DNA of 64,000 nucleotides, from positions 310,001 through 374,000 of the forward strand of contig NZ_VSFF01000010.1 of the NCBI RefSeq assembly GCF_008085905.1, written 5' to 3'. Shown here piece by piece: positions 33,670 to 42,779 of the stretch. The notes below the pieces were generated by a model. That model was given only the letters and a program-made list of their open reading frames with translations, searched no databases and was not told where the DNA came from. The stretch comes from Actinomadura syzygii. Its GTDB lineage: Bacteria; Actinomycetota; Actinomycetes; Streptosporangiales; Streptosporangiaceae. Numbering within the stretch: the stretch's first letter is position 1; the number at the start of each line of letters is the position of its first letter. Made by a program: the position numbers and the translations under genes.

Positions 33670-34140
33670 GTGACCGACCAGCCTCCCCCGTACGGACCGC
33701 CGCCCGGTCAGCCGCCGGGCGGGCAGTACGACCCGCGCTGGGGGTACGGGCCGCCCGGCGTCCCGCACGGCATGCCGCAGCACGGGCAGGGCGAGGAGAC
33801 GACCTGGGCGATCTTCTCCTATGTCGGAGTGGCGGTGATCGGGTTCCTCGCGCCGCTGATCATCTACTGCGTGAAGAAGAACACCTCCCCGTTCACCAGG
33901 TACCACGCGGCGCAGGCGCTGAACTACGAGATCACCCTGCTGATCCACCTGCTCGCCGTCGCGGCGCTCTGCGCGGCGCCCGCGATCGTGCTGTCGCCCT
34001 GGTTCCTCGTCGCGCTCGCCGTCCCCTACCTGGAGTCGCTGATCGGGCAGTTCGTGTTCGCCATCATCGGCGCGGTGAAGGCCGGGAAGGGGGAGTACGT
34101 CCGCTTCCCGACGTTCTTCTGCTTCCGGATGATCCGCTAG
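33670..34140 (+). CDS. DUF4870-family membrane protein
   Basis: The 156-residue protein has a Pro/Gly/Tyr-rich N-terminus of about 45 residues and then three or four hydrophobic segments with the family marker FTRYHAAQALNYEIT. DUF4870 proteins have no established role. The GTG at 33670 is chosen because GAGGGAA lies at good spacing; an ATG at 33631 is an alternative. Nothing in the neighbourhood suggests a partner. Confidence 0.78.
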   Translation: MTDQPPPYGPPPGQPPGGQYDPRWGYGPPGVPHGMPQHGQGEETTWAIFSYVGVAVIGFLAPLIIYCVKKNTSPFTRYHAAQALNYEITLLIHLLAVAALCAAPAIVLSPWFLVALAVPYLESLIGQFVFAIIGAVKAGKGEYVRFPTFFCFRMIR

Positions 34141-34166
34141 CCGAGACCGCGGGGCGGGCGCGCGGG

Positions 34167-34991
34167 CTACAGGTAGGCGCGGGCGTACTCGTCCAGCAGG
34201 GGCAGGACGGCGTCGCGTCCCGCGCCGGGCGCGCGCAGCACCACCTCCTCGATCCCGAGGGACGCGAAGTAGTCGAGCTTCTCCGGGGTCGGGCTCGTGC
34301 CGAACGGGACGACCGGCACCATGTCGCGCCCGGCCTCCGCGCAGGCCCGGCGCAGGTCGGGCAGCGCCTCGCGGACGCCCGCCCCGCCGATCGGCAGCCA
34401 CCCGTCGCCGTACTCGGCGACGTGCGCGAACAGCGTCGGCCCGGACGCGCCGCCGAGCAGCACCGGCACCCGCCGGGACGGCTTCGGCCACGACCAGCAC
34501 GGGCCGAAGTCCACGAACTCGCCTTCGAAGGACGCCTCGTCGTCCGTCCACAGGGCGCGCATGGCGAGGACGTGCTCGCGCGCCATCGCCCGCCGCCGCT
34601 TCCAGGGGACGCCGTGGTCCGCGCCCTCCTCGGCGTTCCAGCCGAAGCCGACGCCGAGCGCGACCCGTCCGCCCGCGAGCCGGTCGAGGGTGGCGACGGC
34701 CTTGGCCGTGACGATCGGGTCGCGCTGCGCGGGGAGCAGGACGCCCGTGCCGAGCGTGATCCGCTCCGTCACGGCCGCCGCGGCGGCCAGCGCGACGAGG
34801 GGGTCGAGCGTCCGCGCGTACTCGGCGGGCAGGGCCGCGTCGCCGGTCGGCGGCGGCGTCTCGCGGGACACCGGGATGTGCGTGTGCTCCGGCACGTAGA
34901 CGGACGCGAACCCGCGCTCCTCCGCCGCGCGGGCCAACTCGTGCGGCGGCATGGTCCGGTCGGTCGCGAACATCGTGATCCCGAGCCGCAT
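34167..34991 (-). CDS. LLM-class (F420-dependent) oxidoreductase
   Basis: The 274-residue protein is a luciferase-like TIM barrel: MRLGITMFATDRTMPP, YVPEHTHIPVSRETPPPTG, ITLGTGVLLPAQRDPIVTAK, GGRVALGVGFGWNAEE and PVLLGGA are the usual blocks. In actinobacteria this subfamily mostly uses F420. The SRETP insert and GTGVLL loop suit F420 more than FMN, although the cofactor is an inference. GGGAGGAGG precedes the ATG. It would catalyse hydride transfer to an unknown substrate. Confidence 0.85.
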   Translation of the reverse strand: MRLGITMFATDRTMPPHELARAAEERGFASVYVPEHTHIPVSRETPPPTGDAALPAEYARTLDPLVALAAAAAVTERITLGTGVLLPAQRDPIVTAKAVATLDRLAGGRVALGVGFGWNAEEGADHGVPWKRRRAMAREHVLAMRALWTDDEASFEGEFVDFGPCWSWPKPSRRVPVLLGGASGPTLFAHVAEYGDGWLPIGGAGVREALPDLRRACAEAGRDMVPVVPFGTSPTPEKLDYFASLGIEEVVLRAPGAGRDAVLPLLDEYARAYL

Positions 34992-35074
34992 CCCGCGGCC
35001 TCCTCCCGCCGGCGGACGCCCGGCCGCCCACCCTACCGAACCAAGCAGCCGCTCGGTTGGGGCGGGTCGCCCGG

Positions 35075-35830
35075 TCAGAAGGCGCAGACCGCGACCGTCG
35101 CGTCGTCGTGGACCTTGCCGCGCGGCCAGCGGACGGACCTCGGGTCGGTCCGCTCGACCGCGCGCGTCCGCTCGATCAGCCCGGCGGGCCCGGCGGGGCC
35201 CGAGGCGAGGTCGGCGAGGCCCTTCCAGTCGGTGACGCCGAACATGTCGGCGAGCCGGGTGGCGCCGTCGGTCAGCAGCAGGACGCGGCTCAGCTCGGCC
35301 GCCGGGACGGTCCCGGTGAGCGCCTCGTCCGCCACCGCCGGGTCGGCCGCCGCGTAGTACGGCCCGCCGGTGATCGGACGGAGGCCGCCGCGCCCGTCCA
35401 GGATCAGCGTGGAGTCGGCCAGCACCAGGTAGTCGACCAGCTCGCCGCGCCGCCGCACCGCGACCACGGTCGCCGCGGGCGTCGTGGCGAGGCGCAGGTC
35501 GCAGGTCGCCCGGTGCGCGGCGGCGACGTCCTCGATCGCCCCGGCGAGCCGCGCCACCAGCGGGCGCTCGCGGGGCCGGTGCGCGCCCTCCGGCGGGCCG
35601 ACCGGCGCGCTCGCGGCCGGGCCTAGGCCGTCCAGCAGCCGGGCGAGCAGCCGCGCGCCGAGCGAGCGCGCGTACCAGGCCGTGCCGTGCGCGCAGCCGA
35701 GGTCGGCGCCGAGCGGCAGCCCGCACCCGTCGAGGACCACGACGGCCCCGGCGGCCGCGGCGGCCGCGGCCACGAAGTCCTCGTTGCCGCGTTCGGCGCT
35801 GCCCATGTCGGTCGCCCACGAGACCCTCAC
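35075..35830 (-). CDS. PP2C-like protein phosphatase domain protein
   Basis: The 251-residue protein has the PPM metal-binding pattern: ATDMGSAERGNEDF at the start, VLDGCG, LLLTDGATRLADMFG, and VHDDATVAVCAF at the end. These acidic residues match the two-metal site of PP2C Ser/Thr phosphatases, so activity is plausible. A segment in the middle is Ala/Arg-rich and less conserved. The GTG at 35830 is the start. No Ser/Thr kinase or anti-sigma partner is adjacent. Confidence 0.78.
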   Translation of the reverse strand: MRVSWATDMGSAERGNEDFVAAAAAAAGAVVVLDGCGLPLGADLGCAHGTAWYARSLGARLLARLLDGLGPAASAPVGPPEGAHRPRERPLVARLAGAIEDVAAAHRATCDLRLATTPAATVVAVRRRGELVDYLVLADSTLILDGRGGLRPITGGPYYAAADPAVADEALTGTVPAAELSRVLLLTDGATRLADMFGVTDWKGLADLASGPAGPAGLIERTRAVERTDPRSVRWPRGKVHDDATVAVCAF

Positions 35831-35867
35831 GGCACCCGTCCCTCCGTTCGCCCGAATCCAGTATCGG

Positions 35868-36536
35868 TCACTCGCCGACGCGCGCCACGGCGCGGACCGG
35901 AGCGCCGTCCGCGCCCGCGAGCGCGATCGGGAACAGCGACACCTCGACCGCGCGGCCCGCGTCCCGCGCGGCGAGGACGCGGTCGAGCCCGGTGAGGTTC
36001 TCGGCGATCACCGCTCCTGCGCCGCAGAGGACGCGGTGCGCCGCGAGGGAGAAGCCGTCCGCGCCGGGCGGCGGGGTGCGGTCGACGCTGAGCGCGTCGA
36101 CGCCGACCGTCCGCACCCCGGCGGCGACGACCGCCTCCGCCGTCTCGGGCGCCGGGAACGGGTGGGCCAGGTAGTCCTCGCTCCCCCAGTGCTCGGACCA
36201 GCCCGTCGCGATGAGCAGGACGACGCCGGGCGCGAGCCCGTCCGGGAGCAGGTCGGGGCCGATGGGCGCGCGGGGCGGGAGACCGCGCGCGTCCATGACG
36301 GCGACCGGGCCGGTGAAGCGGGACAGGGGCAGCTCGTCCAGGCGGGGCAGCGCGTCGTCGATGTGGAACGGCGCGTCCACGTGCGTGCCGGTCTGCGAGC
36401 CCATGTGCAGCCGGAGCACGTTCACGCCCGCGTCCGCGACGGTCAGCGCCGGGACGGCCGCCACCTCCGGGTCGCCCGGGTACACGGGCATGCCCGTCGT
36501 GATCGGCACGGACAGGTCGAGCAGCTCAACGCCCAT
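35868..36536 (-). CDS. Cyclase-family (kynurenine formamidase-like) metal hydrolase
   Basis: The protein has 222 residues. The family signature HxGTHxDxPxH is visible as GSQTGTHVDAPFHI. VGVDALSVD and C-terminal VIAENLTGLDRV complete the fold. The metal is usually Zn or Mn. Members hydrolyse formamides (kynurenine pathway) or cyclic amides or lactones. No kynurenine genes are adjacent, so a broader hydrolase role is possible. It is complete and cytosolic, with no signal peptide. Confidence 0.85.
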   Translation of the reverse strand: MGVELLDLSVPITTGMPVYPGDPEVAAVPALTVADAGVNVLRLHMGSQTGTHVDAPFHIDDALPRLDELPLSRFTGPVAVMDARGLPPRAPIGPDLLPDGLAPGVVLLIATGWSEHWGSEDYLAHPFPAPETAEAVVAAGVRTVGVDALSVDRTPPPGADGFSLAAHRVLCGAGAVIAENLTGLDRVLAARDAGRAVEVSLFPIALAGADGAPVRAVARVGE

Positions 36537-36581
36537 GCCGCCGATTATCCCGGCCCGCCGCGAACCCGGTAGCGTTGCGAC

Positions 36582-37412
36582 GTGTTGCCACATGTGACAG
36601 CCATCCGCTACGTCACGCCGTTGCGTGAGGGCGGGTCGCTGCCGGGCGTCGTCGAGGCCGACGATCTCGGGACCTATGTCATGAAGTTCCACGGCGCCGG
36701 GCAGGGCCGCAAGGCGCTGATCGCCGAGGTCGTCGCCGGTGAGCTGGCGCGCCGGCTCGGCTTCCGGGTCCCCGACCAGGTGCTCATCGACCTCGACCCC
36801 GCCATCGGGCGGCACGAGCCCGATCCCGACGTGCAGGACCTACTCAAGGCAAGCCCCGGCTGGAACCTCGGCGTCGACTTCCTGCCCGGGTCGCTCGGGT
36901 TCGACCCGCTCGGCTGGAGCCCCGACCCCGACTTCGCGTCCCGGGTGCTGTGGCTGGACGCCTTCATCGGCAACGTCGACCGCAGCTGGCGCAACCCGAA
37001 CATGCTGGTCTGGCACGGCGACGTGTGGCTGATCGACCACGGCGCGAGCCTGATCTTCCACCACGCCTGGACGAACGCGGCCCGCCTGTTCTCCGGCCCC
37101 TACGACCTGGACGACCACGTCCTCACCCCGTACGCGACCCGGCTGGAGGCCGCCGAGGCCGAGCTCGCGCCGAAGCTCACCGAGGGCCTGCTGCGCGAGG
37201 TCGCCGCCCTGGTCCCCGACCTGTGGCTGGAGGGCGAGCCCGGCTTCGCCGACCCGCAGGCGCTGCGCGACGCCTACGTCGACGTCCTGCTGCCCCGCGC
37301 CGGGAAGCCGCGCGACTGGCTGCCGGACCTCGACGTCGCCGGGCGGGCGTCCGGGACGTCCGCGCCGCGCGGCCGGAACCGGCCGGACTGGCTCGGCGGC
37401 GGCGCGCCATGA
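36582..37412 (+). CDS. HipA-like kinase family protein
   Basis: The 276-residue protein resembles the C-terminal kinase lobe of HipA. YVMKFHGAGQGRKAL is the nucleotide-binding lysine region, FIGNVDRSWRNPNML has the catalytic Asp/Asn pair, and WLIDHGASL the metal-binding Asp. It lacks the HipA N-terminal subdomain and no HipB antitoxin is next to it. It overlaps the DUF3037 gene by 4 bases (ATGA), a pairing seen in other genomes. It may phosphorylate a protein or small molecule. The start may be the GTG at 36582 or 36594. Confidence 0.75.
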   Translation: MLPHVTAIRYVTPLREGGSLPGVVEADDLGTYVMKFHGAGQGRKALIAEVVAGELARRLGFRVPDQVLIDLDPAIGRHEPDPDVQDLLKASPGWNLGVDFLPGSLGFDPLGWSPDPDFASRVLWLDAFIGNVDRSWRNPNMLVWHGDVWLIDHGASLIFHHAWTNAARLFSGPYDLDDHVLTPYATRLEAAEAELAPKLTEGLLREVAALVPDLWLEGEPGFADPQALRDAYVDVLLPRAGKPRDWLPDLDVAGRASGTSAPRGRNRPDWLGGGAP

Positions 37413-37819
37413 GCCCCGGGACCAACATCAGGACGGCCGACCAGCCCACCGTGTTCGAGTACGCCGTGCTGCGGGTCGTGCCGCGCGTCGAGCGCGGCGA
37501 AGTGATGAACGTCGGCGTGGTCGTGTACTGCCGGGCCCTCGACTACCTCGGCTGCCGCGTCCACCTGGACGAGCGGCGCCTGCTCGCCCTCGACCCCACG
37601 CTCGACATGGAGGGCGTGCGGGCCGCGCTCAAGGGCGTGGACGCGGTCTGCTGCGGCGGCGAGCGCGCCGGGCAGGCCGCCGAGGAGCCGCCGGGCGCGC
37701 GGTTCCGGTGGCTGACCGCGCCGCGGAGCACGATCGTCCAGCCGGGGCCGGTGCACGCCGGGCTCGCCGACGACCCGGCCGCCGAGCTGGACCGGCTACT
37801 CGACCTCCTGGTCAAGTAG
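37409..37819 (+). CDS. DUF3037-family protein
   Basis: The 136-residue protein matches DUF3037: FEYAVLRVVPRVERGEVMNVGVVVYC at the N-terminus and a C-terminal helix LDRLLDLLVK. It overlaps the HipA-like gene, which suggests a functional partnership with translational coupling. No function is known for the family. It converges on the first XRE-type gene, with 11 bases between stops. Confidence 0.8.
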   Translation: MSPGTNIRTADQPTVFEYAVLRVVPRVERGEVMNVGVVVYCRALDYLGCRVHLDERRLLALDPTLDMEGVRAALKGVDAVCCGGERAGQAAEEPPGARFRWLTAPRSTIVQPGPVHAGLADDPAAELDRLLDLLVK

Positions 37820-37830
37820 CACGGGGCGGA

Positions 37831-38739
37831 TTACGTCCACTCCCAGCGGATGCCGTGGTAGCCCGCGGCCATCCCGAACTCGATGAAGTGGACGCTGTGG
37901 TAGCTGGACAGCCGCAGGTCCGCGGAGTCCTTGAGCGCGGTGTGGCCGTCGGGACGCCACGTCCGGTAGCACCGGGCGGGCAGCGCCGACGGATGGAACC
38001 GCACCTCGATGAGGTACTCGTGCTGGGGCGCGCGGAACCCGCGGCCCTCCTCGTTGATCGGCGGGCCCGTCTCGTCGAACCCGAACCCGTACTCCAGCAG
38101 GTAGGTCTCGCCGCGGCCGAGCGACCGGTCGAACAGCAGCTCGGCGGCGATGAGGCCGGTGGCCTCGTCCATCCGGACGCGCCCGAACCGGCACCCGCGC
38201 ACGGTGCGCGAGGACGGCAGCACGCCCTGCGGATGGTGGTACACGGCGATCCACCGGTCGACGCCGCGCTGCTGCGCCTGGAAGACCGCGCGGACGCGGA
38301 CCTCGTGCAGCTCCCGGCGGCGGCCGATGAGGTACTGGTCGTGCATGCTGAGCCCGGTGAGCTGCCGCTCGCCGCGATCGCCGATCTCGTTCAGCAGGTC
38401 GCGGACGCCCGGCTCCGGGCACAGTTCCTCCACCGGCAGCCATGGCCCGGTGGAGCGTTCTGCCGTGGGCTTCAGCAGCGTCAGCAATGAATGACGCGGC
38501 AGTTCGAGGATGACCTCCAGGCCCCGCACGGCGCGCATCGAGTCGGCGCGCTCCGGCCGCGTCCGGCCGCGCTGCCAGTAGCTCAGCGTGGACAGGCTGA
38601 CCGCGATGCCCTGTTCCTCCAGCCTCCGGCGCAGCGAGTCGAGACTCAGCCCGCGTGCCTGGATCGCCGCGTGCAGGGCGACGTTGAAGGGACCGTACTG
38701 AAGGACCTGTAGGAGATCGTCCTCTGCGACACTCTGCAT
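37831..38739 (-). CDS. XRE-type DNA-binding protein with unrecognised C-terminal domain (paralogue 1)
   Basis: The 302-residue protein has an N-terminal helix-turn-helix (about residues 18-90, with SLSTLSYWQRGRTRPER). A middle region from LSMHDQYLIGRRRELHEVRVRAV and a C-terminal part with ALPARCYRTW and a final GIRWEW follow. It aligns end to end with the gene at 38996 (SVATLSYWQRGRSRPRS; LSIHDVFRLNEVRR; RLPARCYGYT; GIEWEW). The C-terminal 200 residues match no family I can name. They look beta-rich and could sense a ligand or protein. GGAGG eight bases before the ATG supports the start at 38739. Confidence 0.75.
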   Translation of the reverse strand: MQSVAEDDLLQVLQYGPFNVALHAAIQARGLSLDSLRRRLEEQGIAVSLSTLSYWQRGRTRPERADSMRAVRGLEVILELPRHSLLTLLKPTAERSTGPWLPVEELCPEPGVRDLLNEIGDRGERQLTGLSMHDQYLIGRRRELHEVRVRAVFQAQQRGVDRWIAVYHHPQGVLPSSRTVRGCRFGRVRMDEATGLIAAELLFDRSLGRGETYLLEYGFGFDETGPPINEEGRGFRAPQHEYLIEVRFHPSALPARCYRTWRPDGHTALKDSADLRLSSYHSVHFIEFGMAAGYHGIRWEWT

Positions 38740-38995
38740 TTTTCGGCCTCCGGATCCGCTCCGGCCGGCCCCCGCACAACGGCCTTGACTACTGCAATTG
38801 GAACTTCAGCGCTCACTGTAAGTCCCCCGTGGCTGGATGCCAACAGGCAACTTGCTACAACCGTGAGTCCCGGCGACCGCGTCGCGAGCACCGGAACCCC
38901 GGATCGTGCCTGGCGACGCATCCTACCCGCGCGGCCCGCGGTATGCCCGCGAACCGGACTTTCGGTCCGCCATTCCTCCTTCCCATGCCATTGCG

Positions 38996-40054
38996 TCAAT
39001 GCCATTCCCATTCGATGCCGACGATGCCGCGCCGGACGGCCCCGACCGCGATGTTCGCGCTGCCCGACGTCCCGATCCACAGCTCGCCGAGCCGCTGCCG
39101 GGGAGCCTCGGAGCTCTCCGCGGTGTAGCCGTAGCAGCGGGCCGGGAGCCGCTCGCCCTCAAACTGGATGATCGCCACGTAGTCGTGCACGGGATGGGCG
39201 AAGCGACGGTCGTAGCTGTCGTAGGCGGGCTCCTCGACGGGGCCGATCTCGTACTCGACGACGGCCGTGTCCCCAGCGGACAGGACGCGGTCGAAGACCA
39301 GCTCGAACGCGACCATCCCGCCCTCGGCGCGGACCCGTCCCGGACGGCAGTACCGCACCTCCGACAGCCCAGCCGTGGCGCTGGCCGTCGCGGCGCCGCC
39401 CGCCGCCTGACCGGTTGCGGCCGCCGGGTCGGCGGCGGCCAGCACGCCGCTCGCCGTCACGCCGGACGCGCCGGACGTCCCCACCGGGCCCGCGCCGTCC
39501 TCGGAGAAGCCCGCGGGATGGCCGTCGCCGGTGTTCCCCGGCTGCCGCGCGCCCGCGATCTGGTGGACGCACACCACCCGGTCGATGTCGTCGCCGGCCG
39601 CGCGCAGCACGGTGCGCACCGACAGCGTCCACGAGCGCCGGACCTCGTTGAGCCGGAAGACGTCATGGATGCTGAGGCGTTCGAGGCGGTGGTCGCCCGA
39701 CCGGTCGAGCTGGCCGACGAGGTCGGCGTACCGCTCGGGGTCGGGCCACAGATCGCGCGCCGGGCGGTTGCGCTCCCCCGTCCCCGGCGGACCCGCCGCG
39801 AGGCCCCCGCGCACCTGCGGCGCGGTGGGCGCTGGATCGTCCAGCAATTCGGTCAGCGTACCCGGCGGCACCTGGAGGATCTCCTCCAGCGCGACGACCA
39901 CTGCGCGCGAGCGCGGCCTGCTACGACCACGCTGCCAGTAGCTGAGCGTGGCCACGCTGACGGCCAGACCGCGCCTGCCGAGCCGGTGGCGGATCCGTTC
40001 CAGGGTCAGCCCGCTGGCCTGAATGGCCTGGCGTAATGCCCCGGCAAACTCCAC
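38996..40054 (-). CDS. XRE-type DNA-binding protein with unrecognised C-terminal domain (paralogue 2)
   Basis: The protein has about 352 residues. It has the same layout as the preceding gene: a helix-turn-helix at the N-terminus, then the shared domain ending in GIEWEW. An Ala/Gly-rich linker of about 45 residues (SGASGVTASGVLAAAD and beyond) interrupts the middle. The start is unclear. The GTG at 40054 begins just before the HTH but has no ribosome site, and TTG codons up to 40165 are open. The two genes form a tandem pair in the same direction with 256 bases between them. They arose by duplication. They probably regulate transcription, targets unknown. Confidence 0.68.
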   Translation of the reverse strand: MEFAGALRQAIQASGLTLERIRHRLGRRGLAVSVATLSYWQRGRSRPRSRAVVVALEEILQVPPGTLTELLDDPAPTAPQVRGGLAAGPPGTGERNRPARDLWPDPERYADLVGQLDRSGDHRLERLSIHDVFRLNEVRRSWTLSVRTVLRAAGDDIDRVVCVHQIAGARQPGNTGDGHPAGFSEDGAGPVGTSGASGVTASGVLAAADPAAATGQAAGGAATASATAGLSEVRYCRPGRVRAEGGMVAFELVFDRVLSAGDTAVVEYEIGPVEEPAYDSYDRRFAHPVHDYVAIIQFEGERLPARCYGYTAESSEAPRQRLGELWIGTSGSANIAVGAVRRGIVGIEWEWH

Positions 40055-40177
40055 GGCCGGATGGTACCCGTCCGCGAAGATCGATTCCGGGATTCGGATA
40101 GACCAGGCAGGCAATGACAAGTCAGTTGAATCAGACAGACGACGTGGAACGCGGCATGTATGCAAAGAATGCCGACG

Positions 40178-41020
40178 TCAGAAAAGAATCGACATGAACG
40201 AGTCGAGCTCGGTGAACCCGACACGCCGGTACGCGGCGCGTGCCCGCGTGTTGTAGTCGTTGACGTAGAGCGACACCGTCGGTGCGATTCCGCGCAGCGC
40301 CTCCCCGACCACCGCCGCCATTCCGGACACCGACCGGCCCTGCCCGCGGAGGTCCGGCGGCACCCACACGCCCTGCACCTGGCAGGCGCGGGGGGTGACG
40401 GCGCCGATCTCCGCCTTGAAGGTGACGCGGCCGTCCTCGATGCGGGCGAAGGCGCGGCCGTCGCGGATCAGCTCGGCGACGCGGGCCCGGTAGAGGACGC
40501 CGCCGTCGCCGGTGTTGGGCGAGACGCCGACCTCCTCGGTGAACATGGACACGCACGCCGGGTACACGATGTCGAACTCGTCCATCCGGACGCGGCGGAC
40601 GGACGGGTCGGGCGCCACGTCCGGAACGTCGGACGTCGCCATGACCGGCTGAGCGGCCCGCACCGCCCGCGGCGGCCCCCAGTACGGCGCGAGGATCTCC
40701 CAGAGGTCCCCCACGGCCCCCACGGGCCCCACGACGGACGAGCACCGCCTCCCCTGGGCCCTGGCCCGCTCCGCGAACGCACGGACCGCCTCAGGGCCCG
40801 CGGCGACCGGGATGAGGTTCGCGCCGGAGTAGCACAGCGAGGTGAGCCGCCCGTCGCGCAGGTAGCCCCACATCTGGGCGCCGAGCCGGCGCGGGTCGAG
40901 CCCCGCCGCGTGGACGCGCGACCCGACGAACACGTTGGAGACCGGGTCGGCGTCGAGGATCGCGAGGGCCTCCGCGCGGTGCCGGTCGTCCAGGACGCGG
41001 ACCGGCAGCGAGCCCAGCAT
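40178..41020 (-). CDS. GNAT acetyltransferase with DUF4081 N-terminus
   Basis: The 280-residue protein has an N-terminal DUF4081-type half (NVFVGSRVHAAGLDPRRLGAQMWGY) and a C-terminal GNAT acetyl-CoA domain with VQGVWVPPDLRGQGRSV. In Mycobacterium a homologue (Rv2867c) lies directly after ispG. Here three peptidase genes separate it from ispG, but the orientation is the same. The ATG at 41020 is used; a GTG six bases earlier is possible. The substrate is unknown. Confidence 0.83.
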   Translation of the reverse strand: MLGSLPVRVLDDRHRAEALAILDADPVSNVFVGSRVHAAGLDPRRLGAQMWGYLRDGRLTSLCYSGANLIPVAAGPEAVRAFAERARAQGRRCSSVVGPVGAVGDLWEILAPYWGPPRAVRAAQPVMATSDVPDVAPDPSVRRVRMDEFDIVYPACVSMFTEEVGVSPNTGDGGVLYRARVAELIRDGRAFARIEDGRVTFKAEIGAVTPRACQVQGVWVPPDLRGQGRSVSGMAAVVGEALRGIAPTVSLYVNDYNTRARAAYRRVGFTELDSFMSILF

Positions 41021-41153
41021 GCGCACGGCTACCGGCTCCGGGACGGGAACGGCCCCCGCTGGGCCCTCACCACTGAAAGCTCCACGTGGCCAAGCCTATG
41101 TCGTCGGCGGTCCGCGCACCCCCGTGGCCCCGGAGACGGCGCCGTCCGGCCGC

Positions 41154-41176
41154 GGTCTCCTACCCCTGAGGAGACC
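41154..41176 (-). terminator. Hairpin terminator after peptidase 3
   Basis: GGTCTCCT (41154-41161) pairs with AGGAGACC (41169-41176), about 14 bases beyond the minus-strand stop at 41190. Confidence 0.65.
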
Positions 41177-41189
41177 CCCGCGCCCCCGC

Positions 41190-42779
41190 TCAGCGCTGGG
41201 CGGCGGTGTGCTCGGCCCTGTCCGGCCGCTTGTCCTTGGCGGGCTCGGGTTCGGACGGGGCGGCGCAACTCGCGTCCGGTCCCGGCTTGCTCGCGGGGAG
41301 GCGGCCGTCGGCGAGGTAGGCGGCGACCGCGCCGTCGACGCACTTGTCGCCGGACAGCGAGACGCCGTGGTTGCGCCCGCCGACCTGCGCGATCAGCCGC
41401 GACGACGGGAACGCGCGGTGCGTTTCGAGCGCGCCCGGGTACGGGGTGGCCGCGTCCTCGGTTGCCTGGACGAGCAGGAGCGGCGGCAGCGCCGCGGTCC
41501 CGGCCACGCGGGGCGGCGGGCCGCCGGTCCCCGGCCAGAACGCGCAGGGCGCGTTGTACCAGGTGTTGCTCCAGGTCTCGAAGCGGTAGCCCTCCCGGTA
41601 GAGGCGGGCGCTGTCGGCGTGCCAGCGGCCCCAGTCGCGCGGCCAGGCCGCGTCCCGGCACTGGACGGCGTTGTAGACCGCGTAGTTGTTCTGGTCGAGC
41701 TTGCCCGGCGGCTGCCACGCCTTGCGCAGCGGCCCGGCGTCGTGCCGGACGACGAAGGCCGACAGCGCCCTGGCGTGCGCGTCCCAGCCGTAGTCGCCGT
41801 AGCCGTCGGCGAGGAACACGTCGTCCAGTTCGGACGGGCCGATCTTCCCGTCGACGGGGTCGTTCCCGAGCGCCTGCCGCGCCTTCGCGTACGCGGCGGC
41901 GACCCGAGGCTCCGTCGCGCCCAGCCGGTAGACCTTGTCGTGGCGGGCGATCCAGGTGAAGTAGGCGCGGATCCGCTTCTCGAACGCGACGTTCTGGTCG
42001 AGGTTGTCCTGGTACCAGACCCCGCTCGGACGGACGACGCTGTCGAGCACCATGCGGCGGACCCGTCCGGGGAACATCGTCGCGTACACCGCGCCCAGGT
42101 AGCTGCCGTAGGAGTAGCCGAAGTAGTTGAGCCTCTCCTGGCCGAGGGCCTGGCGGATCTCGTCCATGTCGCGCGCCCAGTTCGCCGTGCCCATGTGCGG
42201 GAGGATCCTGCCGTACTTGCGGGCGCAGTCGTTCGCGAACGCCTTGGCACGCTCCGTCCAGGCCCGCTCGGCGGCGGCGTCAGCGGGAATGGTGTCGGGA
42301 CGGGCGCGACCAGGGTCCTGGTAGGACGGGTCGCAGATCAGGGACGGTGCGCTTGCCCCGACACCACGCGGGTCGAAACCGATCCAGTCGTAGGACGCGG
42401 CGACGCCCTTCGGGACCGCGGACTTGAAGAAGCCGGGGAGGTCGCGTCCGTGCGCGCCCGGTCCGCCCCTGTTCAGCAGGACGACTCCCTGGGAGCGCGA
42501 CGCTGTGTGCCGCGCGCGGGTCAGTTCGAGCGTGATCTGCTCGCCGCGCGGCCGCGCGTAGTCGAGCGGGACCCGCACCGACGCGCACTGGAGGCCCTTG
42601 AGGCGTCCGCCCTCGACCGGATCCTTGGCGGGGCACGCCCGCCATGCCGGTCCGGTCGGCCGCGGCTCAGGGGCGGAACGGGGCGCGGCGGTGGCCGGCG
42701 CCCCGAGGGCCGCGGCTCCGAACGTGATCGCGGCGGCGGCCGTCCCGGCGGCGGCCCTCTTCCCAGCGTCGTTCAGCAC
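41190..42779 (-). CDS. Secreted tripeptidyl-aminopeptidase-like alpha/beta hydrolase (copy 3)
   Basis: The 529-residue protein has a signal-type N-terminus (about 32 residues). The alpha/beta-hydrolase fold carries nucleophile S223 in GYSYG, oxyanion-region GGPGAHG, acid D in TEDAATPY and the histidine in GGRNHG. The C-terminal TAP-like domain marks the Streptomyces tripeptidyl aminopeptidase (Tap/SlpD/SlpE) family. These secreted exopeptidases release N-terminal tripeptides. It is the last of three tandem paralogues placed between ispG and the GNAT gene. Unlike the other two it has no copy of the 42-bp upstream repeat. It starts with GTG. A hairpin terminator follows. Confidence 0.88.
   Translation of the reverse strand: MLNDAGKRAAAGTAAAAITFGAAALGAPATAAPRSAPEPRPTGPAWRACPAKDPVEGGRLKGLQCASVRVPLDYARPRGEQITLELTRARHTASRSQGVVLLNRGGPGAHGRDLPGFFKSAVPKGVAASYDWIGFDPRGVGASAPSLICDPSYQDPGRARPDTIPADAAAERAWTERAKAFANDCARKYGRILPHMGTANWARDMDEIRQALGQERLNYFGYSYGSYLGAVYATMFPGRVRRMVLDSVVRPSGVWYQDNLDQNVAFEKRIRAYFTWIARHDKVYRLGATEPRVAAAYAKARQALGNDPVDGKIGPSELDDVFLADGYGDYGWDAHARALSAFVVRHDAGPLRKAWQPPGKLDQNNYAVYNAVQCRDAAWPRDWGRWHADSARLYREGYRFETWSNTWYNAPCAFWPGTGGPPPRVAGTAALPPLLLVQATEDAATPYPGALETHRAFPSSRLIAQVGGRNHGVSLSGDKCVDGAVAAYLADGRLPASKPGPDASCAAPSEPEPAKDKRPDRAEHTAAQR

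Noticed and set aside
36582..37819. HipAB toxin-antitoxin module
   Set aside because: There is no XRE-type HipB gene upstream, and the kinase lacks the HipA N-terminal subdomain. The partner is DUF3037.
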